In this document: positions 1 to 7,245 of the stretch, one piece after another
Layout: every line of letters begins with the position of its first letter
Position numbering within the stretch: the first letter of the stretch is position 1
Source of the DNA: Ruminococcus sp. HUN007
GTDB taxonomy: Bacteria > Bacillota > Clostridia > Oscillospirales > Ruminococcaceae
Reading direction: 5' to 3'
Assembly: GCF_000712055.1 (NCBI RefSeq)
Contig: NZ_JOOA01000002.1
Location: forward strand, 2,046,001-2,110,000
DNA: 64,000 bases
Position numbers and translations under genes: made by a program
Notes under the pieces: model-generated
Databases searched by the model: none
Told to the model about the DNA's origin: nothing
What the model saw: only the letters and a program-made list of their open reading frames with translations

Positions 1-86
1 ATTCATCACTTCGTGATGAATATTGCTATAGAAAAACGGGAAATGAATTTCGAAAATAACCGAAATCCATTTCCCGTTTATTTTTT
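1..86 (-). terminator. Double-hairpin terminator downstream of dockerin gene
   Basis: Read on the minus strand, an 11-bp stem (AACGGGAAATG at 35-45 with CATTTCCCGTT at 68-78) is followed by TTTTTCTATAGCA and then a second hairpin (arms 1-9 and 13-21, TTC/GAA loop). The linker TTTTTCTATAGCA is the same as in the plus-strand repeats at 1.6, 2.4, 30.9 and 31.8 kb, but the last hairpin differs. It lies just past the stop of the minus-strand dockerin gene, so a terminator role is likely. Confidence 0.7.
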
Positions 87-118
87 AAGAGTATACATAT
101 CAGTAAAGATCAAGGGCA

Positions 119-1111
119 TCAAAGAACTTCTATCTTCTTTGAAACATACTGTCTTAATCTTGCAAGATCAGCAATTGTAACTTTACCGTCACCATCCACA
201 TCAGCTGACTTCAGCTGATCATCATTAAGACTGATATCTCCTATCAATGCAATGGACAGCGCTGTCAAATCAGTAGTATCTACACTCTGATTCGATATTA
301 TATCGCCAGGAACTGATGATGTTTCCCCGTCTGAATATAAAATTTCTGAATTACTCACTGACTCAGAAGAATGATAAACACCCCATATAGGATGATAACC
401 AAGTTCTTTGTGGACAGCTTCAGCAAGATCGATATAAGTTTTAATTTTAATATCTTCTTTATCCCTGATGGAAACCTTGCATATAATTGAATCAGATTCC
501 TCATATTCAACAACGACATCCGCATCGATTTTGATCTCGGAAGCGATTTGTTTGATCTTACTTACATCACCCACATCAGAAATCCTGTAACGATCAAATG
601 AAGAACTTAAGAGTTCACCGGCAAAGTAGCACTGTTTTCTGTAGTGAAATTCTCTTATGTATTCTTTCTCTGTAAGATAGGTACATAATTCATCAGCCAG
701 ATTTTTGGTTATAACATCGAGTTCAGGTGAGGTAATAAGAATATTTGGATATCCGCTGATTTCGATCTTTTCAGAAGATATTCCTTTGGCGGAGATAAAA
801 TCCGCTATTACTTCTTTCGTTTCCGGTTTTGCATCTCTGACAAGAATAATTGCAGGTTCTTTATTAAGCATAAACATCTGTCTATGTTCTTCATCATACA
901 GAAGCACCAGATCACGATCTTTATTATATTGTTTAATGCGTTCTAGTGAAAAAACACCGTTTACATCTTCATACACCTGAAAAGACTTGAATTTTTCAGT
1001 ATCAGTAAACGCTACAACATCTGAATAATCAACTGCGCTTACCACCGATATTGTGTTACCGCTAATCGCCAAAAGCGAGACCAGTAGCGTTAAAATTCTG
1101 TTCTTGTTCAT
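119..1111 (-). CDS. Secreted dockerin protein, unknown N-terminal domain
   Basis: 330 aa. The N-terminus is a signal peptide (MNKNR then a hydrophobic stretch to about residue 26). Residues about 27-265 match no family I recognise; they resemble the product of 32081-33089 in pattern. The last 60 residues are a type I dockerin: a degenerate first repeat (GDIISNQSVDTTDL) and a canonical second one (ADVDGDGKVTIADLARL), so the protein should be exported and docked onto a cohesin-bearing scaffold. It is monocistronic: own promoter at 1231-1259 and terminator at 1-86. No catalytic motif is seen. Function unknown; a partner or inhibitor of a protease is only a guess from the paralogue's neighbourhood. 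Confidence 0.85.
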   Translation of the reverse strand: MNKNRILTLLVSLLAISGNTISVVSAVDYSDVVAFTDTEKFKSFQVYEDVNGVFSLERIKQYNKDRDLVLLYDEEHRQMFMLNKEPAIILVRDAKPETKEVIADFISAKGISSEKIEISGYPNILITSPELDVITKNLADELCTYLTEKEYIREFHYRKQCYFAGELLSSSFDRYRISDVGDVSKIKQIASEIKIDADVVVEYEESDSIICKVSIRDKEDIKIKTYIDLAEAVHKELGYHPIWGVYHSSESVSNSEILYSDGETSSVPGDIISNQSVDTTDLTALSIALIGDISLNDDQLKSADVDGDGKVTIADLARLRQYVSKKIEVL

Positions 1112-1230
1112 TGAAAATCACCTCTATAATATCATTGTAAATACGGATTATTCAAATAAAACGTTAAATGAACCGGACCCGATTTTCATAAGTCAATAAA
1201 TACACGGGTTAGTTCTTTTTTCTTGCGTAA

Positions 1231-1259
1231 ATTATAACATTATCAACGTTATTTTTCAA
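1231..1259 (-). promoter_or_regulatory. SigA-type promoter of dockerin gene
   Basis: On the minus strand TTGAAA (1254-1259), 17-nt spacer, TATAAT (1231-1236). It lies about 120 bp upstream of the dockerin start at 1111, giving a leader of roughly 110 nt. Confidence 0.7.
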
Positions 1260-1565
1260 TAGTTCATCGAAAATTTATTTACTGACAATCATTTCCTTAA
1301 TAGCCGCATTTCAACCACCTACTTCTTTATATCATGATTATGTTTTAAAGAACTATTACATAATTTTAATGAATCAAAGCTTTTTATGATGAATCATTTA
1401 AAGTATTTTTGTTCTCTGCTTATTATACACATGAAAGTCGGAATTATCTTACCTGATTTTTAAAGTTTTTTGGATATTCCGAAAGTTTGTTTATCATGTA
1501 CATTTTCACGCTTGGTTAATATTAGATTTGCCGATAACCTATATTAAAACCGTGTGCCGTTGAAC

Positions 1566-1616
1566 AAAAAAGCTGCACAAGTGCAGCTTTTTTCTATAGC
1601 AGTCTTCGGCCCGCAC
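1566..1616 (+). repeat. Multi-hairpin repeat, copy A (shortened)
   Basis: A perfect 13-bp stem (1566-1578 with 1581-1593) ends in a T run, followed by CTATAGCAGTCTTCGGCCC, the conserved core shared with copies B, C and D. Compared with B this copy lacks the first hairpin and has lost about 14 nt (GGGGTGAAGACTAC), after which homology resumes (CATTTACA). It lies upstream of the PIN toxin-antitoxin pair, while copy B lies directly downstream. Confidence 0.8.
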
Positions 1617-1712
1617 ATTTACAATTTCTGAAAAAAACATTTCATTCTCATCGTTTTCATGGTATAATATAAGCAGAAACATATTTATCAGATATCCGAT
1701 GAGGTGATTATC

Positions 1713-1958
1713 ATGACATATATTCAGGAACAGGCAATCGAACTCATTCAGCAGTTACCAGATGAGAAAATACAAGCTTTCATCACACTTGCTTCCGATG
1801 AAATAAAATTAATGGATCTCAAACGACAGGAACAGATTTCAAAAAAGAAACAGGCTTTTGAAAAACTTGAATCCCTTCACCTTGATTTACCTGATGATTT
1901 TGATGCAGATACCGAACTTGCTGCAGCTATGGAGGCTAAGTATGGTACTATTGCTTGA
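1713..1958 (+). CDS. Putative antitoxin of PIN-type toxin-antitoxin pair
   Basis: 81 aa from the ATG at 1713, chosen because GAGGTGAT (1701-1708) sits 4-5 nt upstream; an in-frame GTG at 1704 lies inside that ribosome site. The protein is largely helical and charged: an N-terminal segment of the type MTYIQEQAIELIQQLPDEK, common in small antitoxins paired with PIN toxins, then a Lys/Glu-rich middle and an acidic tail (LPDDFDADTELAAAME) that could wrap the toxin. No ribbon-helix-helix or AbrB motif is clear. It overlaps the toxin gene by 17 bp, so the two are translationally coupled. The antitoxin role rests mainly on this context. Confidence 0.65.
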   Translation: MTYIQEQAIELIQQLPDEKIQAFITLASDEIKLMDLKRQEQISKKKQAFEKLESLHLDLPDDFDADTELAAAMEAKYGTIA

Positions 1959-2352
1959 TATAAACATCATACTTGACTATCTTTTAAAACGTGAGGAATT
2001 CTATTACAATGCCAAAAGAATAATAGAAAAATGCAGCGACGAAAATATAAATGGTTGTATTGCTCTTCATACCATTACTACTATGTGGTATTTACTTCGT
2101 AAGGTTCCGGATGATCAGCGAAGATCTGCTCTTAAATCTATATGTGAATTATTACAGATAGTCGGAACAACACACGACGAAGTAATAAAAGCTCTCGACA
2201 CTCCGGAATTCAAGGATTTTGAAGACTGTATTCAAACTAAATGCGCCAAAAACGCTAAAGCTGATTTTATTATATCAAGAAACAAACAAGATTTTTCTGA
2301 ATCTGAAATTCCTGTGCTAACACCTCAGGAATGGTTAGAACTACAAAAATAA
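1942..2352 (+). CDS. PIN-domain toxin (VapC-like RNase)
   Basis: 136 aa from ATG 1942, preceded by GGAGG at 1931-1935; the longer open frame from 1858 lacks a ribosome site. PIN proteins are Mg-dependent RNases. Seen here: an N-terminal MVLLLDINIILDYLLKRE with the first acidic residue in the strand-1 position, and the typical end ADFIISRNKQDF followed by VLTPQEWL, where the last acidic residues of PIN domains lie. Full length for the family. It forms an operon with the antitoxin at 1713, and its stop is followed after 1 nt by the first hairpin of repeat copy B, so the whole pair sits between repeat copies A and B. Confidence 0.8.
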   Translation: MVLLLDINIILDYLLKREEFYYNAKRIIEKCSDENINGCIALHTITTMWYLLRKVPDDQRRSALKSICELLQIVGTTHDEVIKALDTPEFKDFEDCIQTKCAKNAKADFIISRNKQDFSESEIPVLTPQEWLELQK

Positions 2353-2353
2353 T

Positions 2354-2486
2354 GCGCCTTCGGCGCAATTACAAACCGGGCTGCCGAAATGGCGGTCCGG
2401 TTTTTCTATAGCAGTCTTCGGCCCGCAGGGGTGAAGACTACCATTTACAAAACAGCGGGAGCATCGTTTTTTGATACTCCCGCTGT
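2354..2486 (+). repeat. Multi-hairpin repeat, copy B (fullest copy)
   Basis: Four hairpins in a row: H1 2354-2366 (GCGCC-TTC-GGCGC); H2 arms 2375-2385 and 2391-2401, with G-U pairs, followed by TTTTTCTATAGC; H3 arms AGTCTTC 2413-2419 and GAAGACT 2433-2439; H4 arms 2452-2461 and 2477-2486. H1, the linker and H3 are nearly identical in copies C and D, while H2 differs in sequence but keeps pairing. H2 plus its T run would work as a terminator for the toxin gene; H4 ends at the stop of the convergent small Cys-rich gene and could serve both strands. Confidence 0.85.
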
Positions 2487-2488
2487 AT

Positions 2489-2635
2489 TTATTTTTTATC
2501 AACTGCACAATGGCATCCGGCCTTGCCCGCATACGGGCAGCCCACGCATTTGCCTTTTTTCTTCTGTCTGCGGATGTATACAAGTGCTGCGCCGACAGCG
2601 GATATTACTATAGCTGTACAGATTACATTTACCAT
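2489..2635 (-). CDS. FeoB-associated Cys-rich membrane protein
   Basis: 48 aa from ATG 2635 with GGAGG 8 nt upstream. One membrane segment (about residues 2-17, VNVICTAIVISAVGAALVY) then a Lys/Arg-rich turn and a C-terminal Cys cluster GKCVGCPYAGKAGCHC. Such short membrane proteins with a C-x2-C and C-x-C end are commonly encoded right after feoB and are thought to help ferrous iron uptake or binding. It is the third gene of feoA-feoB-this gene. A 113-bp gap with a strong hairpin (2663-2711) separates it from feoB. Confidence 0.8.
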   Translation of the reverse strand: MVNVICTAIVISAVGAALVYIRRQKKKGKCVGCPYAGKAGCHCAVDKK

Positions 2636-2662
2636 AACTTTATACCTCCGTAAATTCATATA

Positions 2663-2711
2663 ACGCAGCCATGTGTGCACAGGAAAACATCCATGCACAC
2701 GTAAGCTGCGT
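2663..2711 (-). promoter_or_regulatory. Hairpin between feoB and its small partner gene
   Basis: Outer arms ACGCAGC (2663-2669) and GCTGCGT (2705-2711) with inner TGTGTGCA/TGCACAC pairing. No T run follows on the minus strand, so it looks more like an mRNA-stability or processing structure setting the feoB to small-gene ratio than a terminator. This role is inferred. Confidence 0.4.
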
Positions 2712-2748
2712 CTTAGTGTATCACATGAGAATTATGTCTGTATATATC

Positions 2749-4749
2749 TTACTTTGCTTTTGCAAGCTCGTATTCGGAATCGAAACGTTTGTTGTTTCTT
2801 ATTATTATTCCGGCAATTATTGCTGCGAAGGCGATAACTGCAATAAGACCGCCTGCGAAACCTGCACCGAAGTGACCTTCCGTGAAGAGTGTGCCGAACT
2901 GGTAAACGAGGAATCCGATAGTGTAACCGGTTGCAAGCTGGAGGCAGATAGCTCCGGCAAGCCACTTGCCGCTCTTGAGTTCTGAATTGAGGGCACCGAT
3001 AGCTGCAAAGCACGGCGGTGTGTAAAGGTTGAACATGAGGTATGCAAGAGCTGCGACCTTTGTAATACCCATTACAGCTGCAACTTCATTACCGCTTCCT
3101 ACAAGTTCAAGTTCTTCTGTATCGATAAAGTTTGTTATTGCATAAACAGATGCTATTGTACCAACAACGTTTTCCTTTGCTATAAATCCTGTAACAGCCG
3201 CTGCTGCAAGCTGCCATGCTGCGATTCCGACAACTGGAATGAGTACATAGGCAAAAGGTGAAGCGATGGCTGCGAGGATAGATGTATCTTCCATGCCTTC
3301 CTCAACAGCTTCAAAGTGAGTATTGAATGACTGCATGATCTGAACAACCGTGTTGCACACGAGAATAATAGTACCGGCCTTGATGATGTATGCCTTGCCT
3401 CGTTCAAGCATTGAGCCAAGAGCAAACTTAAGGCTCGGAACCTTGTACTCAGGAAGTTCGATGATGAAGAATGACTTTCTGTACTTCATTCCTGTTATTG
3501 CCTTTACCAGAACGGCACCGAGGAAGATAAGACCTATGCCAACGAAGTACATAAGAGGTCCTACCCACTTTGCATCCGAGAAGAACGCACCTGCGAACAG
3601 CGCAATTACCGGAAGCTTAGCACCGCACGGCATGAATGTTGCAAGCATTGCGGAAGTTCTTCTTTCACGTTCGTTCTTTATAGTACGGCATGCCATAATT
3701 GCAGGAATACCGCATCCTGTACCGATTACCATCGGGATAACTGTTTTACCGGAAAGACCGACACGCTTGAAAAGCGGATCGAGTACGACTGTTGCACGTG
3801 ACATGTATCCGCAGTCTTCAAGAAGAGCGATGAGGAAGTACATTACCATTACAAGAGGGAGGAATCCGACAACGGCACCTACACCGCCGATTATACCGTC
3901 AACGATAAGTGCATACAGAAGCGGATTCGCGTCTTCCATTTTACCTGCCACAAATTCCTGGAAGGTCTCTATCCAGCCGACAAGGATATCAGCAAGCCAC
4001 GTTCCGACTGTTGACTGTGAAATGTAGAACACGAGGAACATTACTCCTGCAAATACCAGAAGTCCGAGAATAGGATGGGTGAGTACCGCATCGATTTTAT
4101 CGCTTCCGTTCTTTTCCTTTGTAAGCACCTTTCTTGTTTCGACCTTGCCTACCATTTCCTTTACAAAGTCAAAACGCTTGCGGTCTGATCTTTCGACTTC
4201 AGCCTTGTCGTGAAGATTTATATTTCCTTCGGAATACGGAGCTTTCTGTTCAGTGCCATTGAGTTTTACAGCTGCTGAAACAACTTCCTTAAGTCCTGAA
4301 TCATTTACTGATACCGTCTTGATGACCGGACAGCCCAGCATTTCCGAAAGCATTTTCTCATCTATTTTTGTGTCCTTCTTTTCGTTTACGTCACTCTTGT
4401 TGAGTGCAACAACGACCGGAATTCCGAGTTCCAGAAGCTGAGTTGTAAAGAAAAGACTTCTGCTTAAGTTCGTTGCATCCACAATGTTGATGATAGCATC
4501 AGGATGTTCATTTTTTACATAACCACTTGTAACACTTTCCTCGGAAGTGAACGGTGACATTGAATACGCACCCGGAAGATCGACTGCAATAAGTTCCTCC
4601 GAAGTATCCGAATAATTCTTTTTGATCGCAAACTCCTTGCGGTCAACTGTTACACCTGCCCAGTTACCTATTTTTTCATTTCGCCCTGTGAGTGCATTGA
4701 ACATAGTGGTTTTACCGCTGTTCGGGTTACCTGCCAAAGCAATTCTCAT
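2749..4749 (-). CDS. feoB: Ferrous iron transporter FeoB
   Basis: 666 aa. FeoB takes up Fe(II) across the cytoplasmic membrane using a G-protein domain. Seen: G1 GNPNSGKTT at residues 7-15, a switch-I region (NWAGVTVDRKE), G3 DLPGAY, G4 NKSD; then a linker, and two Gate-type membrane halves with the conserved VIPMVIGTGCGIPAIMACR and the later segment with FTPPCFAA-like YTPPCFAAIGA. Shortish but complete compared with about 700-770 aa homologues. Ribosome site GGAGGG precedes the ATG. It lies 88 bp downstream of feoA in the same operon, presumably iron-repressed through the palindrome at 5162-5179. Confidence 0.97.
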   Translation of the reverse strand: MRIALAGNPNSGKTTMFNALTGRNEKIGNWAGVTVDRKEFAIKKNYSDTSEELIAVDLPGAYSMSPFTSEESVTSGYVKNEHPDAIINIVDATNLSRSLFFTTQLLELGIPVVVALNKSDVNEKKDTKIDEKMLSEMLGCPVIKTVSVNDSGLKEVVSAAVKLNGTEQKAPYSEGNINLHDKAEVERSDRKRFDFVKEMVGKVETRKVLTKEKNGSDKIDAVLTHPILGLLVFAGVMFLVFYISQSTVGTWLADILVGWIETFQEFVAGKMEDANPLLYALIVDGIIGGVGAVVGFLPLVMVMYFLIALLEDCGYMSRATVVLDPLFKRVGLSGKTVIPMVIGTGCGIPAIMACRTIKNERERRTSAMLATFMPCGAKLPVIALFAGAFFSDAKWVGPLMYFVGIGLIFLGAVLVKAITGMKYRKSFFIIELPEYKVPSLKFALGSMLERGKAYIIKAGTIILVCNTVVQIMQSFNTHFEAVEEGMEDTSILAAIASPFAYVLIPVVGIAAWQLAAAAVTGFIAKENVVGTIASVYAITNFIDTEELELVGSGNEVAAVMGITKVAALAYLMFNLYTPPCFAAIGALNSELKSGKWLAGAICLQLATGYTIGFLVYQFGTLFTEGHFGAGFAGGLIAVIAFAAIIAGIIIRNNKRFDSEYELAKAK

Positions 4750-4837
4750 GGTACTTATCCCTCCGTTAAATTAATATTTCCGCGCACTGATCAGCCGGTC
4801 AGTGTACAGCAAGAAAACTCAGACCAGTGATGTTTTC

Positions 4838-5050
4838 TCAAATAATTATAGCTTCAGCCAGCTCACTGTCGATGTTGTATCTTGCATCCTTGATGGATAC
4901 AACGCAGTTTTTCTTTCTGCGTGATACTACTGTAACAGGTTCGCCGCTGTAACAGCCAAGTGAAAATAAAAATTTTCTCATTTCCTCGTCATCTGTCAGT
5001 ATGTCACTTACGACATACTCCTTGCCTTCAACCGCACTGTTAAGGGTCAT
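4838..5050 (-). CDS. feoA: FeoA, SH3-like partner of FeoB
   Basis: 70 aa from the ATG at 5050, which has AAAGG 9 nt upstream; the ATG at 5059 directly abuts that site and is less likely. FeoA proteins are small cytosolic SH3-like beta barrels that support FeoB. Visible: an LxSLGCYSGEPVTVVSRRKK core followed by a basic strand and NIDSELAEAIII end, the usual ending of FeoA domains. First gene of the operon, read from the promoter at 5157-5185. Confidence 0.92.
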   Translation of the reverse strand: MTLNSAVEGKEYVVSDILTDDEEMRKFLFSLGCYSGEPVTVVSRRKKNCVVSIKDARYNIDSELAEAIII

Positions 5051-5156
5051 TATGATCATCCTTTCGTTATCTGAAGCTTATTATAGCCAAACTGTAAAAT
5101 CCATTGATATATTATTGTAACAGGGTACGCAGTTATTTCATGCTAACCCTATATAT

Positions 5157-5185
5157 ATTATAGTTACCGAGCGGTAACTTGTCAA
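5157..5185 (-). promoter_or_regulatory. Consensus feo promoter with palindromic operator in the spacer
   Basis: On the minus strand TTGACA (5180-5185), exactly 17 nt, TATAAT (5157-5162). An 18-bp palindrome, AGTTACCG-AG-CGGTAACT on the plus strand (5162-5179), coincides with the spacer. Its position between feoA and the DtxR/MntR-type gene makes it a good candidate binding site for that repressor. The sequence is unlike the textbook DtxR box, so the binding claim is inference. Confidence 0.75.
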
Positions 5186-5246
5186 TAGGATACGGTGAAT
5201 ATTTATTCCGTTATCTGTTATTTTCAAAATAATGCATAAATCGTCA

Positions 5247-5275
5247 TTGATTTATGTAAGAAAGTATGGTAAAAT
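5247..5275 (+). promoter_or_regulatory. Promoter of the iron-dependent repressor gene
   Basis: TTGATT (5247-5252), 17 nt, TAAAAT (5270-5275), about 40 bp before the start at 5317. Confidence 0.65.
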
Positions 5276-5316
5276 ATAAACAGATTATCTAAGTTTATAG
5301 ACAAGGAGGATGTTAT

Positions 5317-5700
5317 ATGTCTATTCAGGAATCAGGCGAAATGTACCTCGAAACAATACTCATTCTCTCCAAGGAGAAAAACACTGTCCGTTCGATCGAC
5401 ATCGTAAACCACATGGGATTTTCAAAGCCGTCAGTAAGCCGTGCAATGGGAAAACTCCGTGAGGAAAAATACATTATAATGGATAAGGACGGATACATTG
5501 CCCTCACAGGAAAAGGCAGGGAAACTGCTGAAAAGATATATGAACGTCACATTCTTCTGACCGACTTCATAAAGCGTCTCGGCGTTGACGAGGAAACCGC
5601 TTCGGAAGATGCATGCAGAATAGAACACGTTATAAGTGACAAGACCTTTGCAGCAATGAAAAAACATGCAGCGGAAGGGAAGCTTCCGAAAACAGATTAA
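5317..5700 (+). CDS. DtxR/MntR-family metal-dependent transcriptional repressor
   Basis: 127 aa with AAGGAGG before the ATG. N-terminal winged helix (about residues 1-65): ESGEMYLETILIL, then SIDIVNHMGFSKPSVSRAMGKLREEKYI as the helix-turn-helix and a wing DGYIALTGKGRETAE. The C-terminal dimer/metal domain carries ERHILLTDF and EDACRIEHVIS, where metal ligands (Glu, Cys, His) of the family sit. There is no SH3-like third domain, so it has the MntR/IdeR short form. Divergent from feoA with the palindrome 5162-5179 between them, which suggests iron control of feo; manganese cannot be excluded. Confidence 0.9.
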   Translation: MSIQESGEMYLETILILSKEKNTVRSIDIVNHMGFSKPSVSRAMGKLREEKYIIMDKDGYIALTGKGRETAEKIYERHILLTDFIKRLGVDEETASEDACRIEHVISDKTFAAMKKHAAEGKLPKTD

Positions 5701-5712
5701 AACATGCATTTA

Positions 5713-5777
5713 AAAACAAAACCAGCATATCCGGCCCGCGTAAGTACGCGGTTTGTCCGGATATGCTGGTTTGTTTT
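5713..5777. terminator. CAGCATAT-type nested hairpin terminator
   Basis: Outer arms CAGCATATCCGG (5723-5734) and CCGGATATGCTG (5757-5768), inner arms CCGCGTA/TACGCGG, flanked by A and T runs on either side, so it can terminate both strands. It lies just after the repressor stop. Relatives with the same outer stem but changed, still pairing inner bases are at 12741-12786 and 26496-26544. Confidence 0.8.
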
Positions 5778-5851
5778 TACGGAGCAGCCGATTTAATCAA
5801 ATCAGCTCAGGGCACGGGGCGGAGCCCCGCATTCTCCCCGTCTTAACTTTT

Positions 5852-6853
5852 TTATTTATAGTAAATATTCTCTTTTCCGCAGAATTCGCAGAAACGCTGT
5901 GCTGAAGTTATTTTCTTTCCGCAGTTTGCGCAGAAAATATCCTTTTCAAAAATCGTGCCGACTATGTTCTGGGGTTTTCTGTCAACCTTTCTGCGTCCGT
6001 CAGTATTGTACACTCTTGCGTAGTCGCCGTTGTCGTACCAGGACTTCAGTTCCTTGGCACGCATTACCGTCCACGGATGTGTCTTGTAAAGCACACTGAA
6101 AAGCTTAAGAAGCTTATCGAAAGCGTTCTTGTCAAAGTTTTCAAATTCAACAGCCTGGTCGAGGAAAAGATCATTGTCGATCTCATCGTAGCGTGACGGC
6201 GGGTAACCCGAAAGCTTTGCCATTACGGAAACAGCCGCATCAATATTCTGGCACGCAAGAAGGCCTGCGCGGTCAGCTGTTATCTCGGACATTCTGTACC
6301 ACTGATACAGAAGAATGAGAACACCCTTTACCGCGATCTCACCGATGCCAAGAGTAAGGTTTCCTATCACACCCGCAATGTACGGAATGAAATTGCCTAT
6401 TGAATGATAGAGAACATGCTGGCTCTTGATGTGACCCACTTCGTGACCGAGAATGAAAAGAAGCTCGTCGTAAGAAAGAAGGCTGAGCGCAATGCTCGAG
6501 ATCACGATTATCGGCTTCGAGGAACCGACCGTCATTGCATTGAGCGAACCCGGAGCAACGTAAAGCGGCGGCATATCCTTCACATCAAGCACTTCGCACA
6601 CTGTCTTCAGTGCATTGTAGAGATAAGGTATGTTTTTCGGTGTTACACGGATGTTCGAACCAGTGTACTGCACCAGAAGTATTCTTTCAAAATTATATTC
6701 GGAATAGAGCTTTATAAGCTTTTCGATCACAACATTGGTGTTGAGCTTGTTGAGATAGGACCTGTCAGTAGGGTGCTCATACTCAAAAGACGACAGATTT
6801 TCAAGTATCTTTCTGTCTTCAGGCATTTCATCTGTTACTGCCTCAACAAGCAT
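5852..6853 (-). CDS. M48-family zinc metalloprotease with C-terminal zinc ribbon
   Basis: 333 aa as open from ATG 6853. The zinc site HEVGH is at residues 137-141, with SEITADRAG (about 189-197) giving the third ligand; FEYEHPTDRSYL near residue 24 is the usual start of these soluble M48 proteins. A hydrophobic stretch (about 155-183) may be a membrane loop. The end has a double CxxC ribbon (FCANCGKK ... FCEFCGK). Neither ATG 6853 nor ATG 6826 has a ribosome site, and the frame stays open 31 codons upstream to an A8 run; removing one A there would join it to the 6921-7232 gene, so the true start may be at 7232. Confidence 0.85.
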   Translation of the reverse strand: MLVEAVTDEMPEDRKILENLSSFEYEHPTDRSYLNKLNTNVVIEKLIKLYSEYNFERILLVQYTGSNIRVTPKNIPYLYNALKTVCEVLDVKDMPPLYVAPGSLNAMTVGSSKPIIVISSIALSLLSYDELLFILGHEVGHIKSQHVLYHSIGNFIPYIAGVIGNLTLGIGEIAVKGVLILLYQWYRMSEITADRAGLLACQNIDAAVSVMAKLSGYPPSRYDEIDNDLFLDQAVEFENFDKNAFDKLLKLFSVLYKTHPWTVMRAKELKSWYDNGDYARVYNTDGRRKVDRKPQNIVGTIFEKDIFCANCGKKITSAQRFCEFCGKENIYYK

Positions 6854-6920
6854 TTTTTCTATATATGACTCATTATCACTGAATACATCGGCGAAACTCT
6901 TTCCCGATGATTTAAATTCC

Positions 6921-7232
6921 TCACGGATAAAATCGACCCGTTTTTTTTCCGATGTGTTTAAGGCTGTTCATGTAAACCGACTTCGGAAGGCCAAGTTTCT
7001 TTCTCACGCCTGCAAGACTGTTTCCCGTTCTGCCTGCCAGAGCAAAGTAAAGATAGCAGCAGTGATAGATAAGTGCTGCCTGATTTCTGGAATATTCTTT
7101 TCCGGAAAGTACTGTGTCAAAATGTGTTTCTGACATTTCCCCGAAATAGTTATAGTATTCTGCGATACCGTTAAGTTCGTCCTTTGTCACGATCAGCGAA
7201 GCTGCTGCAAGGATCACCGGTACTGTATTCAT
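6921..7232 (-). CDS. Unknown small protein, possibly N-terminus of the M48 protease
   Basis: 103 aa from ATG 7232, which has AGAGGG 5 nt upstream and lies 13 nt after the stop of the preceding gene; ATG 7259 overlaps that gene. Helical and rich in Tyr, Cys and Ala (ALIYHCCYLYFALAGRTG), with a Lys-rich end. I recognise no family. Its last residues are read through an A8 run (T8 at 6941-6948); with one A fewer the frame continues as KKRVDFIREEFKSSGKSF straight into the M48 protease. So it is either a separate gene with an eccentric end or the first third of one protein. Confidence 0.55.
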   Translation of the reverse strand: MNTVPVILAAASLIVTKDELNGIAEYYNYFGEMSETHFDTVLSGKEYSRNQAALIYHCCYLYFALAGRTGNSLAGVRKKLGLPKSVYMNSLKHIGKKTGRFYP

Positions 7233-7245
7233 TTTATCCCTCTTT

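Larger units (their letters stand above)
1112..1712. other. Intergenic region, AT-rich
   Basis: About 600 bp without a gene. It holds the minus-strand promoter at 1231-1259, repeat copy A at 1566-1616, and a TATAAT at 1663-1668 that probably serves the antitoxin gene (its -35, about TTTCAT at 1640, is weak). The part from 1260 to 1560 is AT-rich with no structure I can name. Confidence 0.6.

Noticed and set aside
1566..2486. Multi-hairpin repeats as a CRISPR array
   Set aside because: Copies are few, far apart, contain genes between them and vary in a structured way; no cas genes.
3350..4027. Long open frame on the plus strand inside feoB
   Set aside because: It runs antisense through conserved FeoB coding sequence, has no ribosome site and a composition typical of a shadow frame.
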